Origin: Oreochromis niloticus
Taxonomy: Eukaryota; Chordata; Actinopteri; Cichliformes; Cichlidae
NCBI RefSeq assembly: GCF_001858045.2
Contig: NC_031983.2
Coordinates: 28,373,674-28,437,673 of the forward strand
Direction: 5' to 3'
Length of the DNA stretch: 64,000 nt
Notes under the pieces: model-generated
Told to the model about the DNA's origin: nothing
Database searches by the model: none
The model's input: the letters and a program-made list of their open reading frames with translations, nothing else
Shown: positions 60,601 through 64,000 of the stretch, piece by piece
How positions within the stretch are numbered: position 1 is the stretch's first letter
Layout: each line of letters begins with the position of its first letter
Translations under genes and position numbers: made by a program

Positions 60601-62493
60601 AAAAGAGCAGACGAGAGGACGGGGAGGACAGAAGAAAGAGAAGAAAAGGCGATGGGGACGGGGAGGGGCACCGTTCTGTCATAGTCCAGCTGTCGTAATC
60701 TGAGGCAGATCTAGATGAAGCTGGAAGCCTCTGGCTACAATCCTCATAAGGGAGGGTCAGGAATCAGAACGAATAACTGACAGGAAATTACTCAAGAACA
60801 TCACCGTCCTCCTAAGATCACGGAATGAACGAGAAAATGAACTAAAATGTTGCAGAATTTGATTTTATCCATATCCATATCAAACACAGCCGGAGAGTCT
60901 CTCGTGAATAAGCACCACCTTTCAGGTTGAAAGTCACTTCTTCACTATTATTAACCCTTTTGTGTTTGCCATTCAGTTCAGTTCATTTTTATTTATACAG
61001 CACCAACAACAGTCGCATGTTGTCTCATCAGAAGGACCAACAGTCATGTGCAGCTGCCTCTGATATCAAATGCGAGTGTCCTTGATAAACTATCTTGTTG
61101 GACAGAAAATGATCTCAACAACTTTCCTCCTGTGGAAGGACAGGAAGACCTTCATTAGCACAGCTGCAGCCCCCAGGGGGTGAAGCAGAGTCCACTTGAA
61201 GACTCTGTTGTTGTTAAAGGGGAGCAAAGTGTGGGCTGTGATGGGATGGTATGTGTTAGTGTTACCTCTTGGCTCACAGGTCACATTACACCAACCTGTA
61301 CATCACTTCCTGTTTACAAATGCATGTACTTTACTCGTTCAGTTACGCTGCAACAAAGGTGGGTCGTGTATATAAATAAAGTCAATTTATTGGGATTTAG
61401 GCAAATGCATCCTTCACAGGAACTGCAACCTGGTCATTACTACTAGAAGGCATCCAGTACCAAAGCTCCTCACCCCAAAATGTTGCCATATTCATATGCA
61501 AACTTTAGTTTATAGAGATCACAGCTTGACCGGATAACGTCTCTTTGGGGGGAAGAGTTAAGTGCACGGCCGGTTTCTGGAGGAGAAACCTTTGAAGCTC
61601 ATCTCACCTCTAATGTACTCTTCAGACTCTTCACTTCTGTCAGCAGATGCTTCAGTATCTCTGAGGGAAGGTCACAGAAATGTCAGGAAGCATCACATGC
61701 ATATAAAACAAAAAATGTCAAGGAAATTGACTTGCCCTTCTTAAAACAGACAAATGTTTGGCCCACATTGAAATGCAGAGTTGTAGCACTCAAACAACAA
61801 GTCTGCAGGAGGTGTTATTGCAGTGCTTATTTAGGGGGGCATATTTTGACATTTCAAATACTAGTACTATAAGATTAAGACTAATTTTACTCTCACCTGC
61901 TGTGTTTGTGCTCCCGTCCTCACTGGCAGTGATTCCCAGAGCTAGCTTACACTCCTCCAGCAACTTCTCAAGTTCCTCGCTTTGGCCGTCCTTCGGTTCC
62001 TGACACTGCGGCAGAGACCGACTCAGACCACTGTCCCGTTCTCTCCAGTTTTGCCCCAAAGAGCTGCCCACCACAGGTGAGGCACTAGACAGAGACGAGG
62101 GGCTCTTTATAGGGCTGATGGGCACACTCTTCTCTGGGGTGACAGGAATCCTGGGTGTAGAAGTAGGAGGACCACCATTCCTCCCTACAGTAGCTTTCTC
62201 ACTCACTGCCACAGCACCGGCTGGCTTGCTGTTCACTGGGATAACTCCGGCACTAACCGTGGAGCTGTTCGCGCTGACCGGTGGACGAGGCTTCCAATCC
62301 GGAGGGGGACTGCGAGCGCTGGGAGTAGTTGGCGTGCCATGCTGCGATTTCTTGCCAGTGGTGACCGGTACTGGAGGTATAGATGAAACTGAGATCGTAG
62401 GGGAAGACGGAAGCTGGGGAGCACTGGTTGTGAAAACAGCACCGTCGTTCTGTGGAGTAGTAGGTGGAGTGTGAAAACTGTCCACCTGAGCCC
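53014..62493 (-). CDS. Cytospin-family protein (SPECC1/SPECC1L-like), 3' part
   Basis: Cytospins cross-link actin and microtubules and act in cell adhesion and cytokinesis. Ten phase-matched GT-AG exons: 62493-61897, 61660-61608, 56698-56169, 55929-55833, 55735-55672, 54918-54858, 54682-54586, 53469-53353, 53271-53212 and 53103-53014 (stop 53016-53014). They encode 587 residues plus a split codon: a Ser/Thr/Pro-rich linker (1-170), helical segments (about 175-290) including WLQFQADLQVAVAVADRL, a charged linker, and a C-terminal CH domain (about 482-584). Human SPECC1 and SPECC1L read RRFQADLQTAVVVAN and NIDITNFSSSWNDGLAFC at the matching places. The first exon enters in phase 1, so the 5' end lies beyond the window. 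The linkers and last exon differ enough from both human paralogues that I do not choose between specc1 and specc1l; a fish-specific paralogue is possible. Confidence 0.88.
53151..53174. repeat. (GT)12 microsatellite in the last cytospin-like intron
   Basis: Twelve perfect GT units within a 108-bp intron (53104-53211). In the transcript this is (AC)12 ending about 47 bases before the last coding exon. Confidence 0.97.
54055..54440. repeat. Probable interspersed repeat in a cytospin-like intron
   Basis: The phrase GGATGGATCCCTGTGGAACACC and the sequence around it resemble part of a widespread unclassified fish repeat. No termini or target duplication were seen, so the limits are rough. Confidence 0.4.
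56169..56698 (-). CDS. Cytospin-like gene: coiled-coil exon
   Basis: The 530-bp exon encodes 176 residues. The first 70 form a strong amphipathic helix: GEWLQFQADLQVAVAVADRL, then AEAEEELTAL and ELSAAQQRQKEADVQLITLR, the most diagnostic cytospin segment apart from the CH domain. The rest is a highly charged, probably disordered tail (NGESNKSANKEESHRGRER, NVADEEAKTDCKDVTKRY) without clear homology. The acceptor is tttccag and the donor gtgaga. Confidence 0.88.
56770..57090 (+). mobile_element. tRNA-derived SINE in the cytospin-like intron
   Basis: The head resembles a tRNA: box A-like GTGGCTCAAGAGTTGG and box B GGTTCGAGCCCC (around 56827-56838). A conserved body follows, and the tail reads AAAGCGCTATATAAATACAG then CCATTTACC repeated. 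The same tail (GCTATATAAG... CCATTTACT) occurs in the minus-strand copy near 8600, so both belong to one SINE family. The layout is of the type common in cichlids; the family name is not assigned. It lies about 70 bases upstream of the coiled-coil exon, in antisense orientation. Confidence 0.85.
57195..57525. mobile_element. Tc1/mariner-type non-autonomous element
   Basis: The left end CAGTCCCAATCAAAAGTTCA mirrors the right end (reverse complement CAGTCCTGATCAGAAGTTTA): terminal inverted repeats of about 27 bp. A TA lies at 57193-57194; the right-hand TA has been lost. The 331-bp element has no transposase frame. End and subterminal sequence (slippery TTTTTTTGCCATC, CTTGTTAAGATCCAGC) fit an internally deleted teleost Tc1-like element. 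Confidence 0.8.
61608..62493 (-). CDS. Cytospin-like gene: Ser/Pro-rich linker exon and helical exon
   Basis: Exon 62493-61897 (597 bp) encodes a low-complexity segment rich in Ser, Thr and Pro (PPTTPQNDG, SPTISVSSIPPVP, RIPVTPEKSVPISPIKSP), with several Ser/Thr-Pro sites that could be phosphorylated. It ends in a helix, EELEKLLEECKLALGI. Exon 61660-61608 (53 bp) adds ILKHLLTEVKSLKSTLE, which runs into the coiled coil of the next exon. Phase 1 at the 62493 acceptor shows that at least one more coding exon lies upstream. Confidence 0.85.
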
Positions 62494-63946
62494 CTAAAGA
62501 AAAACAGATTTGAGAGAAAATAAGAAAAGCAAATGCATGTTTGAAGACTGCATCTAAATATGGGGAAAAGGGGAAAAACTGAGCTGAATAATAATTTCTG
62601 TCTGCTGTTTTCCACACAAGACATCAATTTAGGAACAATTCTTGAAATAATTTCATATCCTGGTCTCTGGTTTTAACTTCATAAGTGGAGCAGGACTTTA
62701 AAGTTTGTGCTCATTTCCAGGCCCGACTTTTATTTTTGGACTGTACTGAAATAACTTTTGTTTAAAATAGTCCACTTTTCTTATACTGAGCCTTCGTGCA
62801 GCTGCTTTGCTCCCTCGCTCTCTGAAAGAAGCAGTTTTAGCTCCTCTTTCTTTAAGACACTTTGCTCCTGATTGTGAACAGAAGGTTTTTAGAACAGGTG
62901 GGTGGAGCACACGTCCTCACATCATGATCTCTTCACATCACGCAAGCCCAAGACTGGGTGTTTACAGCAGTTTAGAGCTCTTAGAGAGTATTTGCACATA
63001 CGATGACCTCAGTATCTGAAACTCTGACCATGAGCATTCACCACATACATGTGTGACAGAAAAGGAGAAGCATAACAGCCTCCATCTGTGACTCGGTCAT
63101 ACAGACTGAAGGAATACACTGAACTACTGAAGTGGACACAGAACGAAGTGAGAAAGCAGTCAGTCGTCAGCAGTCAGGCATGCTGACACTGAAAACATCA
63201 TCTAGCGAGTTGACTGAACAACACGGCCTTCGCTGACCAGCACAATGCCCGGGCCGTGCCCCTGACAATGAATGCTGTAATACAAGCATTCCTCCAGCGC
63301 TGCTCATCCATACCACTGCTCCCGATTCAGGAACACACATGCAGACAAAGGACAAACAATTCCCACGTATTTGCAGCAATCAGTTACCGATTCATTTTCA
63401 GACTTGACACATGATGAGTTCCACTTTTTGGCATTCCCCGCCTGTCACAGCATGCCAGCGTTAAGAACTCCAGAGGCTATGGGAACCCGCAGGCAGCGTT
63501 TCCTTCTCTTCCCCGCTCATTTTCCTTGTTTGGACAAAAGCTTCACTATGAACAAAATGAATGTTTTTTTGTTCCTTCTTTTTCTTTCTTTAGTGATGTA
63601 AGATCAGAGCTTGAACATTTGCAAAGTTATGCACCACCTGCTGCACGGCCAAATCACCGAGAAAGAATGACAGGACTGTCTAATAGGACTCTCAAGCCAA
63701 CCCTTCTCTTTATTTCTTCATTCCAGACCTTAATGCGCTCGTCCAACCATGTGCATGGGTGGCAAGTTGACTGAATGAGAGTGGATGTGTGTGTAAGTCT
63801 GTGTGTGTGTGTGTCAGATAGCATTAGACTTCCTATGATTAATCCGCTGCCCTTGTGCTGAGCTGGGGAATTCTGCCGATTCATCACAGCTGGCCCGGCG
63901 GGGCCAGAACGAATCACACGGGGACGCGAGGAGAATGACCACTCAC

Positions 63947-63978
63947 TGAGCAACACAGGAGAGCTGCCAAGATTCCTG
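63947..63978 (-). CDS. Candidate upstream microexon of the cytospin-like gene
   Basis: On the minus strand, ttgcag is followed by a short open stretch encoding RNLGSSPVLL and a good donor gtgagtgg. It ends in phase 1, exactly what the exon at 62493 requires (A + GG gives Arg). The exon would be 32 bp, or 29 bp with the alternative acceptor cagcag. No homology was recognised, and chance could produce so short a match. Confidence 0.25.
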
Positions 63979-64000
63979 CTGCAACTCAGCACACACACAT

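Larger units (their letters stand above)
56699..61607 (-). other. Long cytospin-like intron, 4.9 kb
   Basis: Besides the SINE and the Tc1-like element it holds an 11-base G run near 57759-57769 and several purine-rich stretches on the plus strand (58203-58420, 59850-59950, 60600-60670). Around 60972-61050 there is a fragment of an abundant teleost repeat (TTCAGTTCATTTTTATTTAT). No exon is needed here, because the flanking exons join in phase 0. Confidence 0.65.

Noticed and set aside
61790..61896. Continuation of the linker-exon frame past 61897
   Set aside because: A good gtgaga donor stands at 61896, and the next exon joins in phase to give the conserved helix. The continuation is intron.
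1..64000. CRISPR array, phage, toxin or bacterial operon
   Set aside because: Exon-intron genes and teleost transposons show this is vertebrate nuclear DNA. No regularly spaced repeats or operon-like gene runs were seen.

Overview
The window reads as nuclear DNA of a bony fish, probably a cichlid or another percomorph. The genes have many short exons with canonical GT-AG introns. The non-coding part is full of decayed teleost transposons: Tc1/mariner, hAT and PIF/Harbinger-like elements, a 5'-truncated LINE, and two copies of one tRNA-derived SINE family. The genus call is inference from repeat style and was not checked by search.

Layout. Bases 1 to about 40,600 hold no protein-coding exon that I can recognise. 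This stretch carries transposon relics, a 511-bp direct duplication (7006-7516 and 11426-11936, three mismatches), several inverted repeats and otherwise unique sequence.

Bases 40,923-50,971 on the minus strand hold what looks like a complete CD109 gene, a GPI-anchored thioester protein of the alpha-2-macroglobulin family. I rebuilt 33 coding exons whose phases join throughout, giving 4215 bp or 1404 residues (human CD109 is about 1445). The thioester motif GCGEQ is at residues 872-876. The product has an N-terminal signal sequence and a hydrophobic C-terminal tail of GPI-signal type.

From about 52,000 to beyond 62,493 on the minus strand lies the 3' part of a cytospin-family gene (SPECC1/SPECC1L-like). 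Ten coding exons encode 587 residues: a Ser/Thr/Pro-rich linker, a coiled coil and a C-terminal calponin-homology domain. The 5' part runs off the right edge. Its poly(A) signal is only about 1 kb from the CD109 start codon, and a strong CTCF-like motif lies between the two genes.

The two genes have no obvious functional link: one is a surface protease-binding or TGF-beta-modulating protein, the other an actin/microtubule cross-linker. I saw no bacterial, phage, CRISPR or toxin system. The points most worth following are the young 511-bp duplication in non-coding DNA, the changed bait-like region and missing furin site of CD109, and the repeat tracts next to splice sites.
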